Made by a program: the position numbers and the translations under genes
Shown: positions 35,203 through 43,247 of the stretch, in pieces
Layout: each line of letters opens with the position of its first letter
Numbering within the stretch: position 1 is the first letter of the stretch
Assembly (NCBI GenBank): GCA_018823905.1
Contig: JAHJHL010000159.1
Span: 1 to 64,000 of the forward strand
DNA: 64,000 bases
Source: Alphaproteobacteria bacterium
GTDB taxonomy: Bacteria > Pseudomonadota > Alphaproteobacteria > Sphingomonadales > Sphingomonadaceae
Reading direction: 5' to 3'
The notes under the pieces: generated by a model
Database searches by the model: none
The model's input: only the letters and a program-made list of their open reading frames with translations
What the model was told of the DNA's origin: nothing

Positions 35203-36408
35203 TCAGCTCTTCGCGGGCTTGGGCGTCTTCATCGTGACGCTTTCGGCATAGGGCAGAATCATCGTGCCGTCGGGCGCCGCGGTAAAGGTCGTCTGGGTTG
35301 GATAAGCGAAGTCGTAACCGGCGCGGGTCAACTCTTCGAACAGGCGGATGCCGATCTCGGTCCGCGCCGCGATGACTTCATTATAATCATCGCTGTGGAC
35401 GTCGACGACCAGTTCGAAATCAAGGCTGGAGGGGCCGAAGCCGATAAAACTCGAACGGACGAATTCATGGCCTTCGCCCTCGACCTGTGCCTTCAGCAGC
35501 GCAGGGAGCGCGCGCAGCATTTCGGGCGTCGTCTGATAAATCACCCCGATCGCATATTGGACGCGCCGACGGTGGAGGTTGGCATAGTTGGTGATCTCTT
35601 TCGAGAGCAGGTTGGTGTTCGAGATGACGAGCAACTCGCCGTTGATCGAACGCAAATGCGTGCTTTTCAATCCGATGCGTTCGACCGTTGCGATACTCGT
35701 GTCATATTTGATCGTCTCGCCGACGCGGAACGGCCGGTCGAAGATGATCGACAGCGACGCGAACAGGTCGGAAAAGATGCCCTGTGCCGCAAGGCCGATC
35801 GCGATACCGCCGATGCCAAGGCCAGCGACAAGTCCGGTGACGTTGACCCCCATATTGTCGAGAATGACGATCGCGGCGATCGCGAACAGCGCGACGCTGA
35901 TCAGCAGCCGGATAATCCCCATCGCGTTCGACAGCGTTTCGTTATGCCCCTCCGCCGCGCGGCGCTGGATCAGTCCGAGCACGATCTCGCGCACCCAGAT
36001 CGCGACTTGCATGACGACCGCGACGGTAAAGACGAACTGGATGATCTGCAGGACGAGGGCAGGCGGCTGGGCATAGCCGGCGACCAGCCGGATCGAAATG
36101 ATCGCCAGAACCAACGACTTGGTCTTGTGAATGACGCGACCTACAATGTCGGTGAGCGTGAACTGGCCGGGCGCCGACTGCGCGCGCTTGAGCGCAAAGC
36201 CGCGGATCATCGACAACAGGAAATAGATGATCAGGCCGGCCGCGATCGCGATTCCGATCTGGAGCCAATGGCTTTCGACCCATGCGACACTGCTGTCCCA
36301 CCAGATCCGTACATCCTGGAGCGGGTTGGTATTTGCGGCAGCGACCGGTTCGGCAGCGCTGGCTTTTGTGGGGACGGTTTGAGCGGCGGCAAGGATAGAA
36401 AAAGTCAT
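35203..36408 (-). CDS. Mechanosensitive ion channel (MscS family)
   Basis: The 401-residue protein has an N-terminal region with a signal-like segment, several membrane helices, and the MscS pore helix and beta domain (GLGIGGIAIGLAAQGIFSDLFASLSIIFDRPFRVGE). It opens under membrane tension to release solutes on osmotic downshift. The start ATG 36408 (MTFSILAAAQTVPTK) is chosen; the longer frame upstream is out of keeping with the family. It follows the topoisomerase gene in the same direction. Confidence 0.93.
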   Translation of the reverse strand: MTFSILAAAQTVPTKASAAEPVAAANTNPLQDVRIWWDSSVAWVESHWLQIGIAIAAGLIIYFLLSMIRGFALKRAQSAPGQFTLTDIVGRVIHKTKSLVLAIISIRLVAGYAQPPALVLQIIQFVFTVAVVMQVAIWVREIVLGLIQRRAAEGHNETLSNAMGIIRLLISVALFAIAAIVILDNMGVNVTGLVAGLGIGGIAIGLAAQGIFSDLFASLSIIFDRPFRVGETIKYDTSIATVERIGLKSTHLRSINGELLVISNTNLLSKEITNYANLHRRRVQYAIGVIYQTTPEMLRALPALLKAQVEGEGHEFVRSSFIGFGPSSLDFELVVDVHSDDYNEVIAARTEIGIRLFEELTRAGYDFAYPTQTTFTAAPDGTMILPYAESVTMKTPKPAKS

Positions 36409-36440
36409 AGCGGAGCTTTGTGGTCCTCTTTGGTACGGGT

Positions 36441-37451
36441 TCAGGCGGTGCGGAGCAGTGCTGCGGCGTCGGGCGCACTTTGCAGATAGGCCAAAAATCC
36501 GCGTTCGTAACGCGAAAGATATTTGGCCACGCGCGGTAACGGACCCACCGCCGCGGAAAAATCGCCGCGCTCCTGCGCCGCCGCGATCATCGCCGGGTGG
36601 ACATAGGCCTTGCGAGCAACCGCGGGGGTATTGCCCAGCCGGTCGGCCACATGCTCCAGCATCGCTTTCAGGGTTGGGGCTTCGGCGGCATCGTAAAGGA
36701 AGGTGAAGGCTTCGACGCTCGCCGACCATGTGCGGAAATGCTTGGCGCTGAATTCATCGCCCATCGCGTCGCGGATATAGGCGTTCACATCTTCCGACCC
36801 GATCGTGCAGATCTCGCCATCCTCCTCATATTGGAACAAATGCTGTCCGGGCAGATCCTGTAGCCGCCGCACCAGTGTCGTCAGGCTGCGGTCGCTGATT
36901 GCGACCTCCTTTTTTGCGCCGCCCTTGGCGCGATAGCGCAGACGAAGCGTTTGGCCGGTCAGTTTGGCGTGGCGCTGGCGCAGCGTCGTGGCGCCGAAAC
37001 TGTTGTTCGCCGCCGCATATTGCTCGTTGCCGACGCGCAGGGCCGCAAGGTCGAGCAGGCGGACGACGGCGCCGACCACGCGCTCCTGACACAGGTTACG
37101 CCGCGCCAGATCGTCCACCAGCCGCGCGCGCAACAACGGCAGCGCGTGGCCAAAGGCGGAGCAGCGATCATATTTGTCGGCATCCTGCGCCAGTCGGAAT
37201 TCGGGGTGATAGCGATATTGCTTGCGCCCGCGCGCGTCGTAACCGGTGGCAAGGATATGGCCGTTTGGCGCGGGGCAATACCAGGCGTCCTCGTAGGCCG
37301 GGGGCAGCGCAATCGCGCTGAGCCGCGCGATCTCGTCGCCGCCGCGGATGACCTTGCCCTTCGTATCGCGGTATCGCCACTGGTCGCCAACGCGCTCGCG
37401 GGTGATGCCGGGCAGGCCGTCGTCGACATGGATCAGGCGCGCGGTGGACAT
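36441..37451 (-). CDS. DNA topoisomerase IB (eukaryotic/poxvirus type)
   Basis: The 336-residue enzyme relaxes supercoils through a 3'-phosphotyrosine link. The active-site region KAYVHPAMI carries the nucleophilic Tyr near residue 285, and the conserved Arg/Lys segments (RVGNEQYAAANNSFGATTLR, HFRTWSAS) are present. Bacterial IB enzymes are sporadic and thought to have arrived by transfer, but composition here is like its neighbours. It lies between the O-ligase and MscS genes. Confidence 0.94.
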   Translation of the reverse strand: MSTARLIHVDDGLPGITRERVGDQWRYRDTKGKVIRGGDEIARLSAIALPPAYEDAWYCPAPNGHILATGYDARGRKQYRYHPEFRLAQDADKYDRCSAFGHALPLLRARLVDDLARRNLCQERVVGAVVRLLDLAALRVGNEQYAAANNSFGATTLRQRHAKLTGQTLRLRYRAKGGAKKEVAISDRSLTTLVRRLQDLPGQHLFQYEEDGEICTIGSEDVNAYIRDAMGDEFSAKHFRTWSASVEAFTFLYDAAEAPTLKAMLEHVADRLGNTPAVARKAYVHPAMIAAAQERGDFSAAVGPLPRVAKYLSRYERGFLAYLQSAPDAAALLRTA

Positions 37452-37488
37452 GGCGCATTAGCGCCTTGCCCCGCCCTTTGGTTCCGCC

Positions 37489-38871
37489 TCAACGCGCGTC
37501 GGGCAGCGAATGCCGGGGAGGAACCTGCGCCGGACGCGCCATCAAGGGGCGCCATCCGGCTTCCTGTTCGCGGCGGCGGCAATAGGTCGACAACCCCATT
37601 TCCAGCGCCAGCATCATATAGATGAATGGCTGGAACGCGATGCCGACAAACAGCGACCCGACCATATAGACGATATGGCCATGCTGAAGCGCGGTCGCCA
37701 GCGGCGCGATCCATTGTTCTTCGCCGCGCCGCGTTTTCAGATAGCGGCGGCGCAGGCGCTCCATCTGTACGATGCCGACAATGTGAAGCAGCAGCCACAG
37801 AGCCAGCCCCGGATACCCCTGCTCGCCCAGCATCTCGAAATAACTCGAATGATAGGCGCGCGACTTTTCGTCATGGACCGTCGCATCGGCATTTTGCGGC
37901 TGGTCGGGGTCATAGTCCGACCCGGTCGTTTCGACGCGCAACCGGTTCTGGATATAGGCCTCGAACCCGCCGCCGAACGGGTTTTCCTTGGCATAGTCCC
38001 ACGTCCACGCCCACACCGCGACGCGCGTCGAGGCGGACTGATCGGACTTGTAGCCCTGGATCGTTTCCATGCGTTCGGTGAAGCTTTGCGGCAGGAACGG
38101 CACCGCGGCGATCGCGAGCAGCCCGGCGCCGGTCATATAGAGGAAGCGGTGCTTGACCGCGCGCAGCGATAGCACCGCAAGCACCGCCAGGCAGACGAGC
38201 CCGGTGCGCGCCTGCGTCCCGATCGGCAACAACATGCACGCAAAACACAGCGCAAAGCAGAAGGTCGACACGCGCCAGTCCGACGGAAAGATCGTCCCAT
38301 GGCGGCGGTACCACAGGATCAGCGGGATGATCGCGATGCCGACGGTCGACATGATCGATCCCTCGTACAGTCCGTAATTTTCGTTGAGCAGCAATTGCAG
38401 CGTGCCATAGCCGCCGCCGCCCGCTGCGGTCTTGATCCCCCCGGCGATGGCGATCGACGCTGCCGACAGCAGCATGATGAGCGCGAGGGATTCGATCCGT
38501 AGCTTGGTTCGCAGGGTCAGCGGCAGGAAAATTGCCCAGATCAGCGCCTTCCACACCCAGCTCCATTTGTCCTGTGCTTCGACCGGGAAATCGGCCTGCA
38601 TCGTCGTGAGGCCGCAATAGATGAGCAGCGCGACGAGCAGGAATTGCCGCCCCGACCATCTGGTGTCGCGCTTGTCATCGACCGCGAGCCAGCCAGTGAT
38701 GGCGAGACCGAAGACGATCAGCGAGATCGGGATCGAATTGATCAGGAAATAGCTGAGCCGCTGCGGCGCGACGATGTCGATATAGCAAAAGCACAGCACG
38801 AACAGGAACGGCTTGCGAAATCCGAGCCCGATGAAGGCGAACAGGAAGGCGACGAACGCAATATCACGCAT
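37489..38871 (-). CDS. O-antigen/O-glycosylation ligase-like polytopic protein, exosortase A system-associated
   Basis: The 460-residue protein has about 10-12 membrane helices and a large periplasmic loop (residues about 290-370) as in Wzy/WaaL O-antigen ligases. The N terminus MRDIAFVAFLFAFIGLGFRK and IKTAAGGGGYG ... GSIMSTVGIAIIPLILW fit the group annotated as putative O-glycosylation ligase of exosortase A systems. It would transfer a glycan to an acceptor. The ATG at 38871 overlaps the end of a small upstream ORF. The matching glycosyltransferase is divergent at 39086. No exosortase gene lies within the window. Confidence 0.82.
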   Translation of the reverse strand: MRDIAFVAFLFAFIGLGFRKPFLFVLCFCYIDIVAPQRLSYFLINSIPISLIVFGLAITGWLAVDDKRDTRWSGRQFLLVALLIYCGLTTMQADFPVEAQDKWSWVWKALIWAIFLPLTLRTKLRIESLALIMLLSAASIAIAGGIKTAAGGGGYGTLQLLLNENYGLYEGSIMSTVGIAIIPLILWYRRHGTIFPSDWRVSTFCFALCFACMLLPIGTQARTGLVCLAVLAVLSLRAVKHRFLYMTGAGLLAIAAVPFLPQSFTERMETIQGYKSDQSASTRVAVWAWTWDYAKENPFGGGFEAYIQNRLRVETTGSDYDPDQPQNADATVHDEKSRAYHSSYFEMLGEQGYPGLALWLLLHIVGIVQMERLRRRYLKTRRGEEQWIAPLATALQHGHIVYMVGSLFVGIAFQPFIYMMLALEMGLSTYCRRREQEAGWRPLMARPAQVPPRHSLPDAR

Positions 38872-39019
38872 CGGGGAGGTCGTCCGGTTCCGCGTCGCGC
38901 CGCTGTTGCCACTGCGCACGCGGGCTGACCTCGCGGTCGAGATCGTCGCGGTGCAGCAGGCGCCAGAGCGCAATCGCCATCAAGACGTGCGTCAACCCGA
39001 TGGAAAAATTGTCGACCAT
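38864..39019 (-). CDS. Small hypothetical ORF (51 residues) overlapping the O-ligase start
   Basis: The frame MVDNFSIGLTHVLMAIALW ... runs 51 codons from ATG 39019 to TGA 38866-38864. The first 20 residues form a hydrophobic stretch that could be a membrane helix; the rest is charged (RDDLDREVSP, RRDAEPDDLPDA). Its end overlaps the O-ligase start at 38871, suggesting translational coupling. The ribosome-binding site is weak. I do not recognise a family. It fits the pattern of a small accessory subunit in front of a polytopic protein, but coding status is unproven. Confidence 0.5.
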   Translation of the reverse strand: MVDNFSIGLTHVLMAIALWRLLHRDDLDREVSPRAQWQQRRDAEPDDLPDA

Positions 39020-39085
39020 ATAGGATGTTGCCTAGGCTATCTGGGTTGACGCGGCGTTAAGCCTTGTCTGCCAGAGACCATCATA

Positions 39086-40294
39086 ATGACCCGAATATTG
39101 CACGTCCTCGACCATAGCCTGCCGACGCACAGCGGCTATACCTTTCGCACCCGCGCATTGATGAAGGCGCAGGTGGCGAAGGGGTGGGAGGTCGCCGGGG
39201 TTACCGGGGTGCGCCACCCCGAACCCGGACCGGACGGCGAAACCGTTGACGGACTGACCTTTTATCGCACCCCGCCGATCGCGCCCGCGCGCGCGCCAAT
39301 CCGCGAGTGGCGGGAAATCGGTGCGCTGGCCCGGCGGGTCGAGGCGCTGGCGCTGGAGTGGAAGCCCGATGTGCTGCACGCCCATTCGCCGGTGATGGAC
39401 GGGCTCGCGGCGCTGCGCGTCGGCAAGCGGCTGGGTATCCCCGTGATCTATGAAATCCGCGCCTTTTGGGAAGATGCGTCGGTCGGCAATGGCACCGGGC
39501 GCGAAGGCAGTTTGCGCTATTGGCTGACCAAACAGCTGGAGACTCACGCAGTGAAATCCGCCGATGCCGTCGCGGTGATCTGCGAAGGCCTGCGCGGCGA
39601 TCTGATCGCGCGCGGCATCGACCCCGCCAAGATTACTGTCTCGCCCAACGGCGTCGACCTCGACCTGTTCGGCGATCCGCCGCCGCGCGACGATGCGCTG
39701 GCGGACACGCTGGGGATCGCCGCCGACGATGCGGTGATCGGCTATATCGGCAGCTTTTACGATTATGAGGGCATCGACGATCTGATCGCGGCGATGCCCG
39801 CGCTAGTCGCGGCGCAGCCAAAAGCGCGGCTGCTGCTCGTTGGCGGCGGCCCGATGGAGGCGGCGCTGAAGGCGCAGGCCGCGGCCTCGTCTGCGGCGGC
39901 GCAAATCCATTTCGTCGGACGGGTGCCGCATCAGGAGGTCGAGCGCTATTATTCGCTGATCGACATCCTCGCCTATCCGCGCAAAAAGATGCGGCTGACC
40001 GATCTCGTCACCCCGCTCAAACCGCTGGAGGCGATGGCGCAGGGCAAACTGGTCGCGGCGTCCGACGTCGGCGGCCACCGCGAACTGATCGAGAATGGCG
40101 TCACCGGGACGCTGTTCGCCCCCGACGATCCCCAAGCGATCGCCGATGCGCTCGCGAAGCTGCTCGAAAATCGGGGCATTTGGGCGGAACGAAGGCGCAC
40201 CGCACGTATTTTTGTCGAAACCCATCGTAACTGGTCATCAAACATTTTACGTTACGAGCCGGTTTACCAGCGATTGCTGCGCGGCGCCGCCTGA
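39086..40294 (+). CDS. Glycosyltransferase, exosortase A system-associated (GT4-like)
   Basis: The 402-residue enzyme is a GT-B family 4 glycosyltransferase (ILHVLDHSLPTHSGYTFRTRAL at the N terminus is a hallmark of the exosortase-A-associated type; EAMAQGKLVAASDVGGHRELI is the nucleotide-sugar site). It would add a sugar to a glycan precursor at the cytoplasmic side. Divergent from the O-ligase with 66 bases between this start and the small ORF, so promoters probably overlap. The following membrane-protein gene lies 60 bases downstream. Confidence 0.87.
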   Translation: MTRILHVLDHSLPTHSGYTFRTRALMKAQVAKGWEVAGVTGVRHPEPGPDGETVDGLTFYRTPPIAPARAPIREWREIGALARRVEALALEWKPDVLHAHSPVMDGLAALRVGKRLGIPVIYEIRAFWEDASVGNGTGREGSLRYWLTKQLETHAVKSADAVAVICEGLRGDLIARGIDPAKITVSPNGVDLDLFGDPPPRDDALADTLGIAADDAVIGYIGSFYDYEGIDDLIAAMPALVAAQPKARLLLVGGGPMEAALKAQAAASSAAAQIHFVGRVPHQEVERYYSLIDILAYPRKKMRLTDLVTPLKPLEAMAQGKLVAASDVGGHRELIENGVTGTLFAPDDPQAIADALAKLLENRGIWAERRRTARIFVETHRNWSSNILRYEPVYQRLLRGAA

Positions 40295-40353
40295 GCGCGC
40301 TGCCCGAGAAAACGAGATTTTGGCCCCGCGCGGGCCGCACGGAATTGGACGAT

Positions 40354-41181
40354 ATGGACGAGACCAGCGACAACCCCGGCCACGGCAAAGCCAGCGCGCT
40401 CCTCCGCACGCTGCGCCCCGCCATGCCCGCGGTGATCGGCGCCGCGGCGCTGACCTTCCTGTTCGCCGCGGTCATGCCGATGTCGTGGGTCGCGGGGATC
40501 GCCTGGAACCTCTATCTCGATCGGCTGTCGGACTATTTTGTGCCGCCGGTCGGCAATGCTGCGCGGCTGATTCTGGCGCTCGGCATGGCGGCGATCGCGG
40601 CGCTGATCGCAGGCCTGGTCGCGCTGCTGATCGCGCAGCCCGAAGCGGCGGGACTGTCCTCGCTGCGCGGGCGTTTCCGCCGCGAGCCCACGGCGGATGC
40701 CGACGAGGATAGCGACGCCTTTTGGACGCGCCGCCGCCGCGTTGACCTGCATCCCGACGATCCGGTACGACCGCCGATCCGCGCCGGGCGCGATCTGCCC
40801 GCGGGCGGGCTGGGGCCGCTGAACGCTGAGGTTGCGGATCAAAGCGCCGAAGCCGATCTGTGGCTCGACGAATTTGCCGAGCAAAATGCCGACGAACTGG
40901 TGCTCGCCGATCTCGCACCCGAAGACCATGCCGCTGGCGACGAACCCTGGCTGCAACCCGCCGAGATGACGGCAAAGTCGCTGTCTGCCGCCTCCGACAA
41001 TTCGCTCGGCGCGATGGTCGCGCGGCTCGAAGCCGGTCTGGCGCGCCGCCGCGAACCGACCGCCGCCGCCGACATGACGGCGCCTGACGGTGCCGCCGTC
41101 GAACCGGAGCTCGAGGTCGACTTCGCGCTCGAAGCCGCGCTCAGCACCCTGCAACGGATGACGCGCCAGTCGGTGGGCTGA
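40354..41181 (+). CDS. Hypothetical protein with two membrane helices and acidic C-terminal domain
   Basis: No family is recognised. The 275-residue product (from ATG 40354; a TTG at 40345 is possible) has two hydrophobic segments around residues 25-55 and 65-95, then an acidic, alanine-rich cytoplasmic-type part with a helix near the C terminus (LGAMVARLEAGLARRREP). It follows the exosortase-A-associated glycosyltransferase and may belong to the same transcript. Its role is unknown. Confidence 0.6.
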   Translation: MDETSDNPGHGKASALLRTLRPAMPAVIGAAALTFLFAAVMPMSWVAGIAWNLYLDRLSDYFVPPVGNAARLILALGMAAIAALIAGLVALLIAQPEAAGLSSLRGRFRREPTADADEDSDAFWTRRRRVDLHPDDPVRPPIRAGRDLPAGGLGPLNAEVADQSAEADLWLDEFAEQNADELVLADLAPEDHAAGDEPWLQPAEMTAKSLSAASDNSLGAMVARLEAGLARRREPTAAADMTAPDGAAVEPELEVDFALEAALSTLQRMTRQSVG

Positions 41182-41192
41182 CGTCCCCACAC

Positions 41193-41519
41193 TCAATCTT
41201 CGACCGTCAGAATTTCGATCTGTAACGCGTCCTGCGCACCCCCGCATTCGACCACGACATCGGCGACGACATGACCCGGTAGCGTCCATTCGGCCGCGCT
41301 CAATTCGCTCTGTAAGGCGGTGCTGACCGCTTTTGCGTCATCTGCGGCCAGCAGGCACGGAAAGATGTGGCGCGCGCCGACAAAATTCGCGCTCGCCCAC
41401 GGCCGGAACGTCGAAGCGCCGATTGTCATCCCGGGCGGCAAAGCGCCCGCAAGCAGGTGCCGCAAACGGCGGTGCGGGCAACCGGGGCGGCGCGACTGCG
41501 CGGGCGACCAGCGCGTCAT
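41193..41519 (-). CDS. Hypothetical protein of the S24-repressor cassette (108 residues)
   Basis: The 108-residue product begins MTRWSPAQSRRPGCPHRRLR and contains LPPGMTIGASTFRPWASANFVGARHIF, with the C-terminal half strongly acidic and alanine-rich. I do not recognise a family. Its ATG at 41519 overlaps the stop of the upstream 87-residue gene (ATGA at 41516-41519), so both are translationally coupled. They face the S24-type repressor gene across a TAGGA-box region. Composition is like the neighbouring genes. Confidence 0.6.
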   Translation of the reverse strand: MTRWSPAQSRRPGCPHRRLRHLLAGALPPGMTIGASTFRPWASANFVGARHIFPCLLAADDAKAVSTALQSELSAAEWTLPGHVVADVVVECGGAQDALQIEILTVED

Positions 41520-41779
41520 GCCCGCGCTCCCTTGGCAGATTGGCGAAAGGTCCGCGTTCGCCGGTCGCCCTGCGGCGCGACGCGGCCCGCATGACGTTCG
41601 GCGCGCCATATGTTCATGAAATGTTCCACACGGCAAATAAGCTGGCCGCCGGGTTCGCGACCGCCGCGCAAATCGCTCACCAGCTTTGGATCGCGCACCG
41701 CGGCACGGCCGAACACGGTGGGCGGCATCGCCGATTCCTTCAAAAAGGCGTCGATCCGTTGCAACAATGTGCGCTCCAT
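41516..41779 (-). CDS. Small HTH-like protein of the S24-repressor cassette (87 residues)
   Basis: The 87-residue product has LLQRIDAFLKESAMPPTVF followed by GRAAVRDPKLVSDLRGGREP, a layout I know from short alphaproteobacterial proteins with a helix-turn-helix-like segment. GGGAGG five bases before the ATG at 41779 supports this start over 41818. It is coupled to the 108-residue gene downstream and divergent from the S24-type repressor at 41907. A DNA-binding partner of the repressor is plausible but unproven. Confidence 0.65.
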   Translation of the reverse strand: MERTLLQRIDAFLKESAMPPTVFGRAAVRDPKLVSDLRGGREPGGQLICRVEHFMNIWRAERHAGRVAPQGDRRTRTFRQSAKGARA

Positions 41780-41820
41780 AACTTCCTCCCTGACCGCGTC
41801 GATAACCGGGCGACTCACCC

Positions 41821-41896
41821 GATAGGATAAATCCTATCTGATGTTCAATTTCCTACTTGTCTAGGAAAAATCCGCTTGCTAGGAACGAAATAGGAA
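41821..41896. promoter_or_regulatory. Array of TAGGA/TCCTA boxes, candidate operator of the S24 cassette
   Basis: The 76-base divergent region holds a perfect palindrome GATAGGATAAATCCTATC (41821-41838), an inverted pair TTCCTA-n6-TAGGAA (41850-41867) and two direct copies TAGGAA at 41880-41885 and 41891-41896, the last overlapping the ribosome-binding site of the repressor gene. The copies are 11 bases apart, one helical turn. Repetition of one pentamer across a divergent promoter beside an S24-type regulator is a classic autoregulatory layout. Confidence 0.65.
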
Positions 41897-41906
41897 GGAC
41901 TAGTGC

Positions 41907-42575
41907 ATGAGCGACCATGTTGCCGATCCGCGCGCCGCGCTCGACCGCCTCTTGACCGACAAGGGCATCGACTATGCGCGCCTGTCGCAGGTGATCGGGC
42001 GCAATCCCGCCTATATCCAGCAATATATCAAACGCGGTTCGCCGCGGCGGCTTGCCGAACAGGACCGGGCGCGGATCGCTGCCTATCTGGGCGTTTCCGA
42101 AGCCCTGCTCGGCGGGCCGGTGCAGCGCGTTGCAACCCCGGCGCGGATGCGCGGGCCGGGGATGATCCTGGTCCCGAAACTGGCGATCGGCGCCTCGGCG
42201 GGCGCGGGGGCCAGCGTCGAGGGTGAGCCGATCGAGGGCGAAGTCGCGTTCGATCCCAAATGGCTGCGCGACCTCGGTGCCGATCCGCGCGCGCTCAGCA
42301 TCATTCGGGTCGAGGGCGATTCGATGGCGCCGACGCTGGACGACGGCGACGACATTTTAGTCGACGGCGGCGACGCCGCGGCGCGGCTGCGCGACGGCAT
42401 CTACGTGCTGCGCATGGACGATGTGCTGATGGTCAAACGCATTGCGCGGGCACCGGGACCGGGACGCATCTCGGTGATCAGCGACAATCCGCATTACCGC
42501 AGCTGGGACGACCTGCCGATGGGATCGGTGCAACTGGTCGGCCGCGTCGTGTGGACCGGGCGGCGGGTGCGGTAA
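41907..42575 (+). CDS. S24/LexA-like repressor with HTH domain
   Basis: The 222-residue protein has an N-terminal HTH (DYARLSQVIGRNPAYIQQYI) and a C-terminal S24 peptidase domain with Ser139 in EGDSMAPT and Lys177 in MVKRIA, spaced like the LexA dyad. A Ala-Gly pair in ASAGAG around residues 97-101 could be the self-cleavage site. Such proteins repress genes until RecA or another signal triggers cleavage. The ATG follows AGGAAGG. Divergent from two small unknown genes, with TAGGA boxes between. The family assignment is solid; the inducing signal is unknown. Confidence 0.88.
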   Translation: MSDHVADPRAALDRLLTDKGIDYARLSQVIGRNPAYIQQYIKRGSPRRLAEQDRARIAAYLGVSEALLGGPVQRVATPARMRGPGMILVPKLAIGASAGAGASVEGEPIEGEVAFDPKWLRDLGADPRALSIIRVEGDSMAPTLDDGDDILVDGGDAAARLRDGIYVLRMDDVLMVKRIARAPGPGRISVISDNPHYRSWDDLPMGSVQLVGRVVWTGRRVR

Positions 42576-42722
42576 TTGATCCTCCCTGTGGCGAAGCCAT
42601 GGGGAGGGGGACCGCTTGCGAAGCAAGGGGTGGAGGGGCCGCGACGGTAGTGTGAAAGCCCCTCTGTCAGCGCTTCGCGCTGCTTGATCCTCCCCATCGC
42701 TACGCGACAGGGAGGATCAAGC
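42576..42722. repeat. Structured intergenic repeat, family A copy 2
   Basis: Perfect 14-base arms TTGATCCTCCCTGT and ACAGGGAGGATCAA bound the element. It shares near-identical internal blocks with 15263-15402 (see there), including CAGCGC-ttc-GCGCTG. It begins directly after the S24 repressor stop and may serve as its transcription end; there is no T tract. Confidence 0.8.
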
Positions 42723-42736
42723 AGCGTTCCGCGGCG

Positions 42737-43042
42737 CTATCGCGGCGCCGCCATCACCGCTTCGATTTCATGATCTAGTACTTCGGCGCGCTGGCATTGG
42801 TCTTCATTGCCATCGCGGCACTTCTCGGCGGCCTTGTCGCGCTGGCGCGACAGCTTGCCCAGCTGCTCCTCACGCTTGCGCATCTCGCGGCCGCGGTTGC
42901 GATCCGATTCGTCCTGGCTCGTGGTCGTCCAGTCGGCGACCTGCCCAACCGCCTTGACCGGCGCGGTCACGACGGACTTTACTGCGCTAAAGCATCCGGT
43001 GAGCAGCGGCAGCGCCGCCACGGCGATGATGATGGCACGCAT
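42737..43042 (-). CDS. Small lipoprotein with coiled-coil tail
   Basis: The 101-residue precursor has a lipobox (LPLLTGC, Cys17), so it should be an envelope lipoprotein. The mature part contains a charged heptad-rich helix (REMRKREEQLGKLSRQRDKAAE) and a C-terminal stretch with two cysteines (KCRDGNEDQCQRAE). No family is recognised. The ATG at 43042 follows GGAGACAACC. Divergent from the chemoreceptor gene. Confidence 0.75.
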   Translation of the reverse strand: MRAIIIAVAALPLLTGCFSAVKSVVTAPVKAVGQVADWTTTSQDESDRNRGREMRKREEQLGKLSRQRDKAAEKCRDGNEDQCQRAEVLDHEIEAVMAAPR

Positions 43043-43247
43043 GGTTGTCTCCTCGCCGTCGCTACCCGATCGGTGCGCCGCCTCATCGCATAGCGGGCGC
43101 GATCTGAACAGAATATTGCGACGGGGCGCCTCACATTGCGGCCCTGTGTCACAGCATTGAAACAAATGGTTAAAGTCGTGTTTACCAACGTCGCTTAGGC
43201 CGAGCCGCGAAGCAGCAACCGCCGCGCACAGAGAGATCACGCCCGTC

